From the NCBI RefSeq assembly GCF_002906155.1, contig NZ_MUJK01000001.1, forward strand, positions 1,240,001 to 1,304,000: DNA of 64,000 nt, read 5' to 3'. The translations under genes were made by a program, and so were the position numbers. The stretch comes from Pseudomonas laurylsulfativorans. Its GTDB lineage: Bacteria; Pseudomonadota; Gammaproteobacteria; Pseudomonadales; Pseudomonadaceae. Shown one piece after another: positions 25,446 through 34,426 of this stretch (position 1 is the stretch's first letter; every line of letters starts with the position of its first letter). The notes below the pieces were generated by a model. The model saw only the letters and a list, made by a program, of their open reading frames with translations, did no database searches and was not told the origin of the DNA.

Positions 25446-26114
25446 GTGGTGGCGGTAAAGGCTGGAGAAGGTGGCGAACAGGGCAAGCGCAATACCATGA
25501 ATCGCCTGCTCGCGGCTGCGCGGGTGGAGTTCGCCAAAAAAGGCCTGGCCGGTGCGCGAGTGGAAGAAATCGCCCGCGAGGCCGGGGTCACCAAGCAACT
25601 GGTCTACCACTACTATGGCTCGAAGGAAGGCCTGTTCGTGGCGGTGCTGGACGAGTCGTCGAGCAATATCATGTCGGAGTTGGTCAACCTCAAAGTCGAG
25701 GAACTGGCCCCGCCGCTGGCGATGCGGACCGTGCTCAACCATTTCTTCGACCAATACCGCTTTGACCCTTTTCTCGGCAGCCTGGCGCTGGAAGGCATTC
25801 GTTATCACGACGCGCACCAGACACCCCGCAATCACTTTCTGGAAATGGCGCCCGCGCTGATCAACAAACTCGATGCGATTTTGCTACGCGGGGCGGCCAG
25901 CGGCGATTTTCGTGCGGGTATCAACCCACGCCTGTTGCTGGCCAGCGCATCGCTGGTCACCACGGGCTGGTTCACCAACCGCTACTCGATGTCGGCGCTC
26001 GCAGGGCTCGATACCGACTCCGCGGAAGGCATGGCCACCTGGCGTCAGTATTCGGCGGACTTTGTCCTGGCAAGCATTTCACTGGGTGCAGAAAAAAACG
26101 CCGACAGCCTTTGA
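25446..26114 (+). CDS. TetR/AcrR-family regulator of the P450 operon
   Basis: A 222-aa regulator with the helix-turn-helix VEEIAREAGVTKQLVYHYYG near residues 38-57 and a TetR_C-type ligand-binding domain. It is divergent from the P450 operon across a perfect inverted repeat and probably represses that operon and itself until a substrate binds. Start codons are GTG at 25446 or 25449, both after GAGGAG; 25449 has the better spacing. An ATG at 25435 runs into a stop after seven codons and cannot be the start. A terminator overlaps its last codons. Confidence 0.85.
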   Translation: MVAVKAGEGGEQGKRNTMNRLLAAARVEFAKKGLAGARVEEIAREAGVTKQLVYHYYGSKEGLFVAVLDESSSNIMSELVNLKVEELAPPLAMRTVLNHFFDQYRFDPFLGSLALEGIRYHDAHQTPRNHFLEMAPALINKLDAILLRGAASGDFRAGINPRLLLASASLVTTGWFTNRYSMSALAGLDTDSAEGMATWRQYSADFVLASISLGAEKNADSL

Positions 26115-26130
26115 CGGCTGCCGGCGTTTT
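26099..26130 (+). terminator. Intrinsic terminator overlapping the TetR stop codon
   Basis: An 11-bp stem (26099-26109 with 26116-26126) is followed by TTTT. The six-base loop TTTGAC contains the TGA stop codon of the regulator gene. Confidence 0.85.
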
Positions 26131-26151
26131 CCTTCGGTTCGGTCCACAGAC

Positions 26152-26243
26152 CTGTAGGAGCCGGCTTGCTGGCGATAGCAATCAGATCGACGACATCGAT
26201 GTTGAGCGATCTACCGCCATCGCTGGCAAGCCACCTCCTACAG
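26152..26243. repeat. Inverted pair of REP sequences (REPIN-like)
   Basis: CTGTAGGAGCCGGCTTGCTG (from 26152, to 26175) is mirrored by a copy ending CACCTCCTACAG (26220-26243). It lies between the convergent TetR and flavoprotein genes, just after the terminator. Confidence 0.8.
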
Positions 26244-26249
26244 AACCGC

Positions 26250-27854
26250 TCAGTTACCCTTTTTACCCAGGTATTTGCTCACACGCTTGGCCGCCAAACG
26301 ACCGGCCATGCCGTTGACCCCTCCACCCGGGTGAATGCCGGCGCTGCCCAGGTACAACCCCGCCACCGGCAAGGTGTCGCCGCCCAAACCATATGCAGGG
26401 CGCATGGTGCTTGAGCGCATCGAGGTGGTGTCGATGTGCACCACGCAGCCATTGACGGTATTCAAGCGAGCAGTAAAGTCCGGGGCAGCCTCGATACGGC
26501 GTCCAATCACTTTCCCCTCGATCCCGTCGATATAGTCGTACAACTGCGCCTGCACCTGATCCGCCACCCGCTCGCGCAGTGCATCCCAGCCCTCATTGGG
26601 GTTCACCGGCATTACCGGCGGATAGATGTACAACACGTCCTGGCCGGCGGGTGCTTGTGAGGGGTCGGCGGCGCTCGGTGCGGCCACGGTGATGTAGGGT
26701 AGCTTCGGTACTTCGCCACGGGCGCAGGCGGCGAAGTTTTCCAGCACGGCCTCTTCGGTGCCGATCAACACCACGGTTTTACGCAGGTCCACACCATCAC
26801 CGCGTGCTGCGGCAAAACGTGGCAGGGAAATCTGCCCACGCAAGGCAACGTCTATCTTGAGCGGGCCCGAGCCCCTGCCATTGGCCGGCGCCATGGCGAT
26901 GCGCGTCAGCAAATGCTGGGGAATCTCGCCGCGGGTAACCATGTCCAGCGCGGGCTTGGGATGGCACCCGGCGATCACGGCACGGGCGGTAAACTGGCGG
27001 CCATCGGCCAATTTGACGCCTTTGATCTGGCCGTCTTTGGCGACGATTTCACCGACGCTGGCGGAGACCAGCACCTTGCCGCCGAGTTCTTCCAGACGTG
27101 CCTGCATGGCATTGCTCAATTGCTGCATGCCACCGATCACACGGCCTACGCCAAAACGGTGGAGGAACCCCAACAAAGCGTAATAGATACCACCGCCATC
27201 GGCGCTGATATCGCCCGCCAACCCCGTCAGTGCGCACATCGCGGAAACGGTCACCGGATGCTCGAAGCGTTCGCGTGCCGCCTGCAGGGCGGAACCGGTC
27301 ATCAGCGCCATCAATTCAGGTTTCAAGGCTTTGTGTTTGATCGCGGTACCGAGCATCTTCAGCTTGACGCCCAGGTTCGACTTGGCCGGGTCAACGCGCA
27401 TCATCGGCAACGCGATGTCGAGGAACATGTCGATGACTTTCATGAACGCCAGAAACGCCTCGGCGTCCTTGCTGCTGAAGCGGCGGATCTCGGCGGCGGT
27501 TTTCTCGCGATCACGCCAGAAAATCAGCGACTGCCCATCCGGGTGCAGATACACGTAGCCGGGTGCCAGCTCCACCGACTTGAAGCCGTGGCGCTCCAGC
27601 CCCAACTCTGCTGGCACATGGGAATGGACACGCATCGACATCATGTCCAGTGCACAGGGATGAACCAGATGCTGCGGCGCTTCGGGTATCAGATAACCCG
27701 ATGAAGCCATGCCGCCGACTTTGTCCAGCGCCTCCACGACCAATACCTTCTTGCCTTCCATGCCCAGGTAGCAGGCCGCCGACAAACCATTGGTGCCACC
27801 ACCGACCACGATCACATCGAAATCAGTGTTTCCCGCTGTTTGGTTCTGATTCAT
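26250..27854 (-). CDS. Phytoene-desaturase-like FAD-dependent oxidoreductase
   Basis: A 534-aa flavoprotein with the dinucleotide-binding motif VVGGGTNGLSAACYLG (about residues 16-31, then VLVVEALDKVGG) and the C-terminal FAD segment GLYLGSAGIHPGGGVNGMAG typical of the phytoene desaturase/CrtI-like family. It should remove or add hydrogens at C-C bonds of a hydrophobic substrate with FAD. In this setting it is a candidate for desaturating or aromatising a terpenoid ring. It is the last gene of the long operon running down from 37477 and follows the SDR by 85 bp. ATG 27854 has GGAAG upstream; an earlier frame to 27875 adds only seven residues. Confidence 0.83.
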   Translation of the reverse strand: MNQNQTAGNTDFDVIVVGGGTNGLSAACYLGMEGKKVLVVEALDKVGGMASSGYLIPEAPQHLVHPCALDMMSMRVHSHVPAELGLERHGFKSVELAPGYVYLHPDGQSLIFWRDREKTAAEIRRFSSKDAEAFLAFMKVIDMFLDIALPMMRVDPAKSNLGVKLKMLGTAIKHKALKPELMALMTGSALQAARERFEHPVTVSAMCALTGLAGDISADGGGIYYALLGFLHRFGVGRVIGGMQQLSNAMQARLEELGGKVLVSASVGEIVAKDGQIKGVKLADGRQFTARAVIAGCHPKPALDMVTRGEIPQHLLTRIAMAPANGRGSGPLKIDVALRGQISLPRFAAARGDGVDLRKTVVLIGTEEAVLENFAACARGEVPKLPYITVAAPSAADPSQAPAGQDVLYIYPPVMPVNPNEGWDALRERVADQVQAQLYDYIDGIEGKVIGRRIEAAPDFTARLNTVNGCVVHIDTTSMRSSTMRPAYGLGGDTLPVAGLYLGSAGIHPGGGVNGMAGRLAAKRVSKYLGKKGN

Positions 27855-27939
27855 CACTTGCTTCCATGACGTCATTCAACCACGGCGGCACGCAGCGGCT
27901 GTGGTGGCGAAGATACGCCCCGGCGAACCGGGGCAAGCG

Positions 27940-28761
27940 TTACATGCCGGTGCGTCCCATCTGCGCGAACAACGCGCGCATCGCGACCAGGGAGGGGGTG
28001 TGGCTGCTGAAACCACCGTCGGCGACCAACGTGGTGCCGGTGACGAAGGAGGATTCATCGCTGGCCAGGAAAGCCACCACATCGGCAATCTGCCGAGGCG
28101 TACCGAGTTCGGCGGTACAGTGGTTATCGCGCAGGATGTCGAGCAAAGGCTCGGGCATGGCGTGCTCTGAAGGCGCCAGGCCGATTTGCACCGCGTTACC
28201 GCGAATACCTTGCTTGCCGTATTGCGATGCCACCATGCGCGGCAACATCATCAGGCCCGCTTTTGACGTGGCGTAGCCGGTCAGGGACATATCGCCCTGC
28301 ATCCCCAGGCCCGAGGTGGCGTAAATGATCGAGCCCTTGCCGTGCTCCAGCATCACCGGGATCACATGCTTGGTGCACAACACGGCGCCACGCAGGTTGA
28401 CGGCGATGGCGCGGTCCCAGGCCTGCATGTCGAGGTTGACGAAATCGCGATCGAGCTGACGCTGCTCGGCATTCAGGATTGCCGCGTTGTTGTGCAGGAT
28501 GTCGATACGACCGAAGCGTTCTTTCACCTGGGCAACCATCGCCCGCACAGCGTCTTCGGACGACACGTCCGTGGCAATCGCCAGGGCTTGATGGCCCTCG
28601 GCAATCAGCGATTGGGCCACAGCCGTGGCGCCCTCGAAATTGATGTCGACCACCGCTATGCTCGCGCCATGGGACGCCAGCACCCGGGCGCACTCGGCAC
28701 CCAGGCCGCCGCCAGAGCCGGTAATGATGGCGACCCGTCCTGCCAGTTTTCCTGTACTCAT
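27940..28761 (-). CDS. Short-chain dehydrogenase/reductase
   Basis: A 273-aa SDR with TGSGGGLGAE near residue 14, HNNAAI, and an intact Ser-x12-Tyr-x3-Lys site (YATSGLG to GYATSK). The C-terminal part reads SFVTGTTLVADGGFS. It may act as a hydroxyacyl-CoA or alcohol dehydrogenase, since it follows an enoyl-CoA hydratase gene by 31 bp. AACAATAA (28771-28778) and AAGGAA lie in its leader. Confidence 0.87.
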   Translation of the reverse strand: MSTGKLAGRVAIITGSGGGLGAECARVLASHGASIAVVDINFEGATAVAQSLIAEGHQALAIATDVSSEDAVRAMVAQVKERFGRIDILHNNAAILNAEQRQLDRDFVNLDMQAWDRAIAVNLRGAVLCTKHVIPVMLEHGKGSIIYATSGLGMQGDMSLTGYATSKAGLMMLPRMVASQYGKQGIRGNAVQIGLAPSEHAMPEPLLDILRDNHCTAELGTPRQIADVVAFLASDESSFVTGTTLVADGGFSSHTPSLVAMRALFAQMGRTGM

Positions 28762-28792
28762 GTCCGTTCCTTATTGTTTTTTGGGGGACGTG

Positions 28793-29611
28793 TCATTCGC
28801 CGGTAAAACGTGGTTCGCGCCGCTCGCTGAAGGCCTGCGCCGCTTCGCGGGCGTCCTTGGTCGGGGCCAGCAAGGCGAACAGATCCAGCTCCAGGTCCAG
28901 GCCTCTTTTCAGATCCATTTCCAGTGCTGCGCGAGCCGCCTGTTTGACGTAGGCCGATGCGGTCGGTGGCTTGCCGGCGATGCGCTGGGCGAAAGCCCGT
29001 ACTTCTTCCAGCAGCTTGGTGCTGTCACTGGCCAGTCGACTGACCAGACCAATGCGTTGCGCTTGTTCCGCGTCCATGCGGTCACCAGTGAGCAACATGT
29101 CCAATGCCTGACCCGGCGCCACCACGCGGGATAGGCGCTGCGTACCGCCACCACCGGGGATCAGTCCCAGACCGGTTTCCGGCAAGGCAAACACGGCATC
29201 AGGTGCCGCGAAGCGAATGTCACACGCCAGCACCAGTTCCAGCCCACCGCCCATGCAATAACCGTGGATGGCGGCGATGACCGGTTTGCTGATGCGGTCC
29301 AGCGATTCGATCCAGCGCACGTTTTCCATGCGCTGGCGCACTTGCAGGCTGGACTCCGGGCCACGGCGCTCCTTGATATCGGCACCGGCGCAAAAGCCTC
29401 GCTCGCCCTCCCCGCGAATCACGATCACGCGAATCTCGGGGTCTTTCTGCAAGAGGGCCAAGGCCTGCGGAACGCCCTGGCGAATGTCGTCGTTGATGGC
29501 GTTGATCTGCCCGGGCCGGGTCAGTACCACCCAGCCCACCTTGGCATCGCGCTCCAGGCGCACGGCCTCGTTGATCACCACAGGGTGTTGCGGGTTTTGC
29601 GCTGTGCTCAT
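28793..29611 (-). CDS. Enoyl-CoA hydratase/isomerase (crotonase family)
   Basis: A 272-aa crotonase-family protein with the oxyanion-hole segment GFCAGADIKE near residue 70 and HGYCMGGGLELVLACD near residue 110. The catalytic-loop PETGLGLIPGGGGTQRL is present and keeps the Glu used for hydration. It hydrates or isomerises an enoyl-CoA, probably a ring-derived thioester. ATG 29611 overlaps the stop of the VOC gene (ATGA), so the two are coupled; the longer upstream frame lies within that gene. Confidence 0.9.
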   Translation of the reverse strand: MSTAQNPQHPVVINEAVRLERDAKVGWVVLTRPGQINAINDDIRQGVPQALALLQKDPEIRVIVIRGEGERGFCAGADIKERRGPESSLQVRQRMENVRWIESLDRISKPVIAAIHGYCMGGGLELVLACDIRFAAPDAVFALPETGLGLIPGGGGTQRLSRVVAPGQALDMLLTGDRMDAEQAQRIGLVSRLASDSTKLLEEVRAFAQRIAGKPPTASAYVKQAARAALEMDLKRGLDLELDLFALLAPTKDAREAAQAFSERREPRFTGE

Positions 29612-30579
29612 GCAGGGCACTCCTCGAACTCGAAGACCTGGCCATCGAGCTCCTGCGGGTCGATCTTGATCAATGCACGACCGCCCACCGCTTCCGAGGA
29701 CTCGATCCACTGAAAGCGGGTACCGCGTGCACGCAGGTCTTCTGCCTTCGCCGCCAGGTCGTTGACACCGATACGGATGTAGTACGGACCCGGGCCCCAG
29801 TTATTGACGTAATGGCCGGCGTCGGTGTTCCAGTAAGTGGCTTCGATGACATCCAGGGTGGCGCTGTTAGGGACGGTGAAGCCCATACGTGCACGACGGT
29901 AACCTTCGCTGCGGATGTGCTCGACCGGACCGCTCGGCTCCCAGTCCAGGTTGGTCGATACCTTGCGCAGGGTTTCGTCAAGGTCGCGGACCAGGAAGCC
30001 GCGCGCCGTCACGCGGACCATGTCGCCCGGTTTGAGATCGCGTGGTTGCATCGGTGGCAACTGGTAGGTTTCCGCTGGCATCTGCAGCGGCTCGGTCGGC
30101 ATGATTTCAATGCACAGGCCACCATCCACGTCAGGTTGGTAGTACGGTTTCTCCGGCGTCGCGCCCAGCCACAGGCGGTCGAACGGCATCTCCGGCGTGC
30201 GTTGAGCCATGCGGAACGGCAAGCGCCGGCGCATCAGCTTGTCTACCAGCGCGTCGAACTTGTCGCCATGCAGGGCCAGGACGATGGAGTGGGTGATCAT
30301 CGGCCGATGGTGGCCCTGGAAGGTTTTCAGGCTTTCCAGAAAGTCATGGAACAACGGGTCGCCCGGGTTGGGGCGATCCAGGTGCCACTGCGGCTCGATG
30401 CGCGTTGGCGACACCGCGAGGGATTTGTGTACCCGCAGAAAGTGCGCGATGTACGGGTGATTGTCGAACGCCTGGCGCCAGCGTTCGTGTTTGTAGATCC
30501 CAAGCTTGTCGACCAACATTTCCGTCATGCCGTCCGGGTCCGGAACCATCATGTCGGCACTCATCAATAACTCGAACAT
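29608..30579 (-). CDS. VOC-superfamily protein (glyoxalase/extradiol fold)
   Basis: A 323-aa protein that seems to hold two VOC modules. It begins FELLMSADMMVPDPDGM, and the second module begins near VRVTARGFLVRDLDETL (residue 187) and ends with RIGVNDLAAKAEDLRARG. It is not a close copy of DitC, and I cannot name the metal ligands with confidence. It may be a second ring-cleavage dioxygenase, an isomerase or an epimerase. It is placed between the RND transporter gene and the enoyl-CoA hydratase gene; AAGGAG precedes the ATG. Confidence 0.75.
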   Translation of the reverse strand: MFELLMSADMMVPDPDGMTEMLVDKLGIYKHERWRQAFDNHPYIAHFLRVHKSLAVSPTRIEPQWHLDRPNPGDPLFHDFLESLKTFQGHHRPMITHSIVLALHGDKFDALVDKLMRRRLPFRMAQRTPEMPFDRLWLGATPEKPYYQPDVDGGLCIEIMPTEPLQMPAETYQLPPMQPRDLKPGDMVRVTARGFLVRDLDETLRKVSTNLDWEPSGPVEHIRSEGYRRARMGFTVPNSATLDVIEATYWNTDAGHYVNNWGPGPYYIRIGVNDLAAKAEDLRARGTRFQWIESSEAVGGRALIKIDPQELDGQVFEFEECPA

Positions 30580-30630
30580 CGTCCTCTCCTTGCAGTTGTC
30601 AGCCCGGGTCTGTGCCCGGCTATGCGTTAG

Positions 30631-33162
30631 TCAGCGAGCGCGCCGTGGCATGGCCAGCTCAGTCAATGCGTGATGGGGGGTGTCGGTGGCCGGCTTGCGC
30701 GACTCTTGCTGCGCGCGGGCGTCTTCCAGGTCGAGGGTCAGCCCTTCCTTGGAGTTGCCCTTTGGATTGAGCAGGTAGTGCGACAAGGCCGGGATCAATA
30801 CGAGTGCGCCGAGCATGTTCCACAGGAACATGAAGGTCAGCAGGATGCCCATGTCGGCCTGGAACTTGATCGGCGACCAGGCCCAGGTAATCACGCCCGC
30901 GGCCATGGTCAGGCCGACCAGCGCGACGACGCGACCGGTGAAGTCCAGCGAGCGGCGATAAGCGACGGCCAGGCTGCCACCGCGTTCCTGCACCGCCAGT
31001 TGCACACTGAGCAGATACAACGCGTAGTCCACGCCGACGCCGACGCCCACAGCGATAACGGGCAAGGTGGCTACTTTCAGGCCGATCCCCAGCCAGACCA
31101 TCAGCGCCTTGCAGATAATGGTGGTCATCAACAGCGGAATCAGCGCCACCAGGGTTGCGCGCCAGCTGCGGAAGGTCAGAAGACAGAGCAGAGCCGTGGC
31201 GCCATACACCGCCAGGTACATGGTGATGATGCCCTTCTCCACTTCGATATTGGTCGCTGCCTCGATACCGGCATTGCCCGCTGCCAATAGGAACTCGACT
31301 GGCTGCTCGGCGTTTGCGGCCGTGCTGTTGTCCTTGGCAAAATCTTCGGAGACTTTCAGCACCCGGCTCAACGTATCGGCCTTGTGGTCTGCCAGGTAAG
31401 CAATGATCGGCGTCACCGAGCATTGCTGGTTGGTGATCCCCGGAGCGGAAATCATCGCAGCATCCACCGCAGAGTTGGTGATGGCCTGGTCACGGCTGAT
31501 GCTCAGCCATTTCGGGCTGCCCTCGGCCATGCCGGAACTGATCATGCGTACGGTTTCGGCCAACGACTGGGTCGTTTGCACACCGGGTGTCTGGCGCAGG
31601 CGCCAAGCCAGTTTGTCCATGCTTTGCAGGGACTGGTACAGGCGGCAGCTGTCTTCGTTGGTCTTCATGATGACCACGAACTGGTCACTGGAAAGCCCAT
31701 AGTTGGCGGTGATGTAGGCGTTGTCGCGGTTATAGCGTGAGTCCGCGCGCAACTCAGGCGCACCGGGGTCGAGGTCGCCCACCTTGAGGTGCATCATCAC
31801 CACGCTGCCCGCCAGCGTTACCAACAGCGACAAGCCAATCACCGCCGTGGCCATCGGACGCTCGGTGAAACGGTCGAGGCTGTGCCAGATACGCCCGAGC
31901 ACACCGCGGTTGGCTTCCCCGGCCTGGTCTTTGGCAATGGCAATTCGCGCGGCTTTCTTACTGACGCCCAGGTACGACAGCGAGACGGGAATCAGCAGCA
32001 GCTTGGTGAAAATCAGCACGGCCACGCCGATGCTGGTGGTCAGGGCCAGGTCGCGGATCACCGGAATATCAATGATCACCAATACCGCAAAGCCCACGAT
32101 GTTGGTCAGCAGCGCGGTCAGCCCGGTGAGGAACAAGCGGCGGAAGGTATAACGCGCCGCCACGTATTTGTGGGTACCGCGGCCGATGTCCTGAAGGATG
32201 CCGTTCATCTTCTGGGTGCCATGGGAAATACCGATGGCGAAAATCAGGAACGGCACCAGGATCGAGTAGGGGTCCAGGTCATAACCCAGTATTTGCATCA
32301 AGCCCAGCAACCACACCACGCCGGCCACCGCCACACTCACCAGCAGCAATGTGCTGCGCAGGCAGCGGGTGTAGAAGTAGACAAACAGACCGGCAATCAC
32401 CACAGAGGCGCCGAAGAACAGCATCACCGAATACAAGCCGTCGATCAGGTCACCGACCAGCTTGCTGAAGCCGACGATATGAATGCCGACCTTGTCGCTT
32501 TCCAGCGAGCGGATCTGGTGTTCCAGCTGCCGGGAAAAATCACCGTAGTCCAGCGGCTTGCCGGTTTGCGGATTGGTATCGAGCAGTGGCGCGACAATCA
32601 TGCTCGACTTACTGTCGTTAGCCACCAGGTTGCCGACAATGCCGGCGCGCATGATGTTGCGACGCAGGGCCGTGATCGACTTCTCGCTGCCGTTGTAATC
32701 CGATGGCATCACCGCACCGCCATCGATACCCTCCTCCGTCACTTCTTTCCAGCGGACGATGGGCATCCACAGCGACTTCATCCAGGAACGGTCGACACCG
32801 GGAATCAGATACAGCGTGTCATTGACCTTCTGCAACGCCAGCAGGTAGTCGGCGTCGTAGATATCACCGGTCTTGTTTTCCACCACCACGCGAATGCTGT
32901 TTCCCAGGCCCGGTAGCTGGTCTTTGTAGGCCAGGTAATTCTTGATGTAGGGGCTGGAGCTGGGAATCATCTTCTCGAAACTGGCATTCACCTGCAGCTT
33001 TGTCGCGAAAAAGCCCAACACCACGGTAGCGAGCAGGCAGGCAATGACGACCAACAGGCGGTGACGGAAAATCACCCGTTCAAACCAGCCCCCGGAGTTC
33101 TTGTCGAAGTCCTCAAGGTTGGCAATCACTGGCATCCCGCTGTTGAATTTTTGCTCGACCAT
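30631..33162 (-). CDS. RND/MMPL-family transporter
   Basis: An 843-aa inner-membrane protein with about 12 membrane segments in two repeats, each with a large periplasmic loop after the first helix. Segments include ILVPFLIFAIGISHGTQKMNG in the first half and AVGVGVGVDYALYLLS in the second, typical of the RND/MMPL hydrophobe transporters. It probably moves hydrophobic substrate between inner membrane and periplasm using the proton gradient. It follows the beta-propeller gene by 35 bp. An AATAAAAA motif (33163-33170) abuts the start. Confidence 0.9.
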   Translation of the reverse strand: MVEQKFNSGMPVIANLEDFDKNSGGWFERVIFRHRLLVVIACLLATVVLGFFATKLQVNASFEKMIPSSSPYIKNYLAYKDQLPGLGNSIRVVVENKTGDIYDADYLLALQKVNDTLYLIPGVDRSWMKSLWMPIVRWKEVTEEGIDGGAVMPSDYNGSEKSITALRRNIMRAGIVGNLVANDSKSSMIVAPLLDTNPQTGKPLDYGDFSRQLEHQIRSLESDKVGIHIVGFSKLVGDLIDGLYSVMLFFGASVVIAGLFVYFYTRCLRSTLLLVSVAVAGVVWLLGLMQILGYDLDPYSILVPFLIFAIGISHGTQKMNGILQDIGRGTHKYVAARYTFRRLFLTGLTALLTNIVGFAVLVIIDIPVIRDLALTTSIGVAVLIFTKLLLIPVSLSYLGVSKKAARIAIAKDQAGEANRGVLGRIWHSLDRFTERPMATAVIGLSLLVTLAGSVVMMHLKVGDLDPGAPELRADSRYNRDNAYITANYGLSSDQFVVIMKTNEDSCRLYQSLQSMDKLAWRLRQTPGVQTTQSLAETVRMISSGMAEGSPKWLSISRDQAITNSAVDAAMISAPGITNQQCSVTPIIAYLADHKADTLSRVLKVSEDFAKDNSTAANAEQPVEFLLAAGNAGIEAATNIEVEKGIITMYLAVYGATALLCLLTFRSWRATLVALIPLLMTTIICKALMVWLGIGLKVATLPVIAVGVGVGVDYALYLLSVQLAVQERGGSLAVAYRRSLDFTGRVVALVGLTMAAGVITWAWSPIKFQADMGILLTFMFLWNMLGALVLIPALSHYLLNPKGNSKEGLTLDLEDARAQQESRKPATDTPHHALTELAMPRRAR

Positions 33163-33197
33163 TTTTTATTTCTCGTAGAGGAGTCGTGCCGACGGCG

Positions 33198-34331
33198 TTA
33201 TTTGGCCAGGGCAATATCGATGACCTTGGCGCCGGTAAAGCGCGTTACAACCAGGCTCCCAGCCTGCTCGGTGGCGCTGGCCGCATAGATCTCACCCACT
33301 CGCGCATCAGCCAGCGGGGTGACCTGCAAACTCTGTCGATCCAAACTGGCCAACTGCCCTCCCTGGCTCACGATGACCAACGCCTTGCCCAGCTCGACAA
33401 TGCTGACCAGGCTGCTATTAAGATGGGTTTCCACGGGTTGCCATTGCTGACCGTCATCACGGCTGGCAAACAGGTTGCCGCGCAGCCCGTAGGCCAGCAG
33501 CAGGTGATCGAAGGCTCGAACACCGAAGTAGGTGCCGGTGTAGGGCGTGTCGATTTTTACGAAACGTTGTTGCTGGGCATCGAGGCGCAGCAACAGGCCC
33601 TGTTCACCGCTGATATAGAAAGTGCCCGCGCGCTCCGCCAACCCATACAGGTGCATGCGCCGGTCGTTGTCACTGCGCTCGATCCACGGCTCCCAGTGTT
33701 GGCCGTCGTCAGTGCTATGCAACAGCAAGCCAAAGGCACCCACGGCGAAGCCGTTGCCCTGGGCATCGAACATCACATCGAGAAAGGGGGCTGCCATCAC
33801 GCCAGGGGTCGCCGAGGTGCTGACGGCCGTGGCGACTTCCTTGAGTAACGCCACCGCAGACTCATCGCCTTTTTCAGAAAGTGATCCGTAATAGGCGTTG
33901 AGCAGTGTCAACAAACGGCGCCCGTCGAGTTGCACTTGCCAGCTAAGCCCACCGTCGGTGGTGTGCAGAATCAACGCGTCGTGACCGACGATCCAGCCAT
34001 TGCGCTCATCACGAAAACGAACCTGCACCAGATCACTGGACACCGGGCTATTGACCTGTTGCCAGGTTTTACCCGCATCGGTGGAGCGCTGGATCAAGCC
34101 GTGCAACCCGACACTGACCAGCGCATCACCGGCCCTGGCGACCGACAGCAAGGGAGCAGGCAAGCGCTCGTCAACCCGAGGCGCAGGCACGTCCAGTGAG
34201 TCAGCGGGCGCGGTGATTGCGCTAAAGGCCGGTGTCGTCGTGACCAATGCACTCACACCAACGCTCAAGGCGATCGCCAGCATCAGACGCGAAGCAGAGA
34301 AAAAAACAGAATCAGGGCAAGGGCTAGTCAT
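33198..34331 (-). CDS. Secreted YCF48/BNR-type beta-propeller protein
   Basis: A 377-aa exported protein. It has a signal peptide (LMLAIALSVGVSALV, cleavage likely after AFSA near residue 38), followed by repeated propeller units such as STDAGKTWQQVNSP, TTDGGLSWQVQLDG, STDDGQHWEPWIE and SRDDGQQWQPVE. These are BNR/YCF48-like blades. Genes of this type commonly sit with DUF1329, DUF1302 and RND genes. It is probably a periplasmic assembly or coupling part of a lipid-type transport system. AAAAATAA (34331-34338) overlaps the start. Confidence 0.85.
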   Translation of the reverse strand: MTSPCPDSVFFSASRLMLAIALSVGVSALVTTTPAFSAITAPADSLDVPAPRVDERLPAPLLSVARAGDALVSVGLHGLIQRSTDAGKTWQQVNSPVSSDLVQVRFRDERNGWIVGHDALILHTTDGGLSWQVQLDGRRLLTLLNAYYGSLSEKGDESAVALLKEVATAVSTSATPGVMAAPFLDVMFDAQGNGFAVGAFGLLLHSTDDGQHWEPWIERSDNDRRMHLYGLAERAGTFYISGEQGLLLRLDAQQQRFVKIDTPYTGTYFGVRAFDHLLLAYGLRGNLFASRDDGQQWQPVETHLNSSLVSIVELGKALVIVSQGGQLASLDRQSLQVTPLADARVGEIYAASATEQAGSLVVTRFTGAKVIDIALAK

Positions 34332-34370
34332 TATTTTTATTCCTCAACCATCCCGCGGCATAAAACCGTC

Positions 34371-34416
34371 CTGCCCGGCCCGCTTGGCTTGATGCGCAAA
34401 CCGACGGGCCGGACAG
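34371..34416 (-). terminator. Hairpin between DUF1329 and beta-propeller genes (possible attenuator)
   Basis: Two 12-base arms (34371-34382 with 34405-34416) pair with one mismatch and a 22-nt loop. The hairpin starts 10 nt after the DUF1329 stop. A short TTTT follows on the minus strand. It may lower expression of the downstream propeller and RND genes relative to the porin genes. Confidence 0.5.
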
Positions 34417-34426
34417 GCGACAAATG

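Noticed and set aside
22793..26243. REP pairs read as ends of an insertion sequence
   Set aside because: The repeats are the common Pseudomonas REP type, and no transposase lies between or near them; flanking position alone does not show mobility.
31789..32916. 375-codon plus-strand frame opposite the RND gene
   Set aside because: His/Gln-rich composition and full overlap with a clear transporter gene indicate an antisense artefact.
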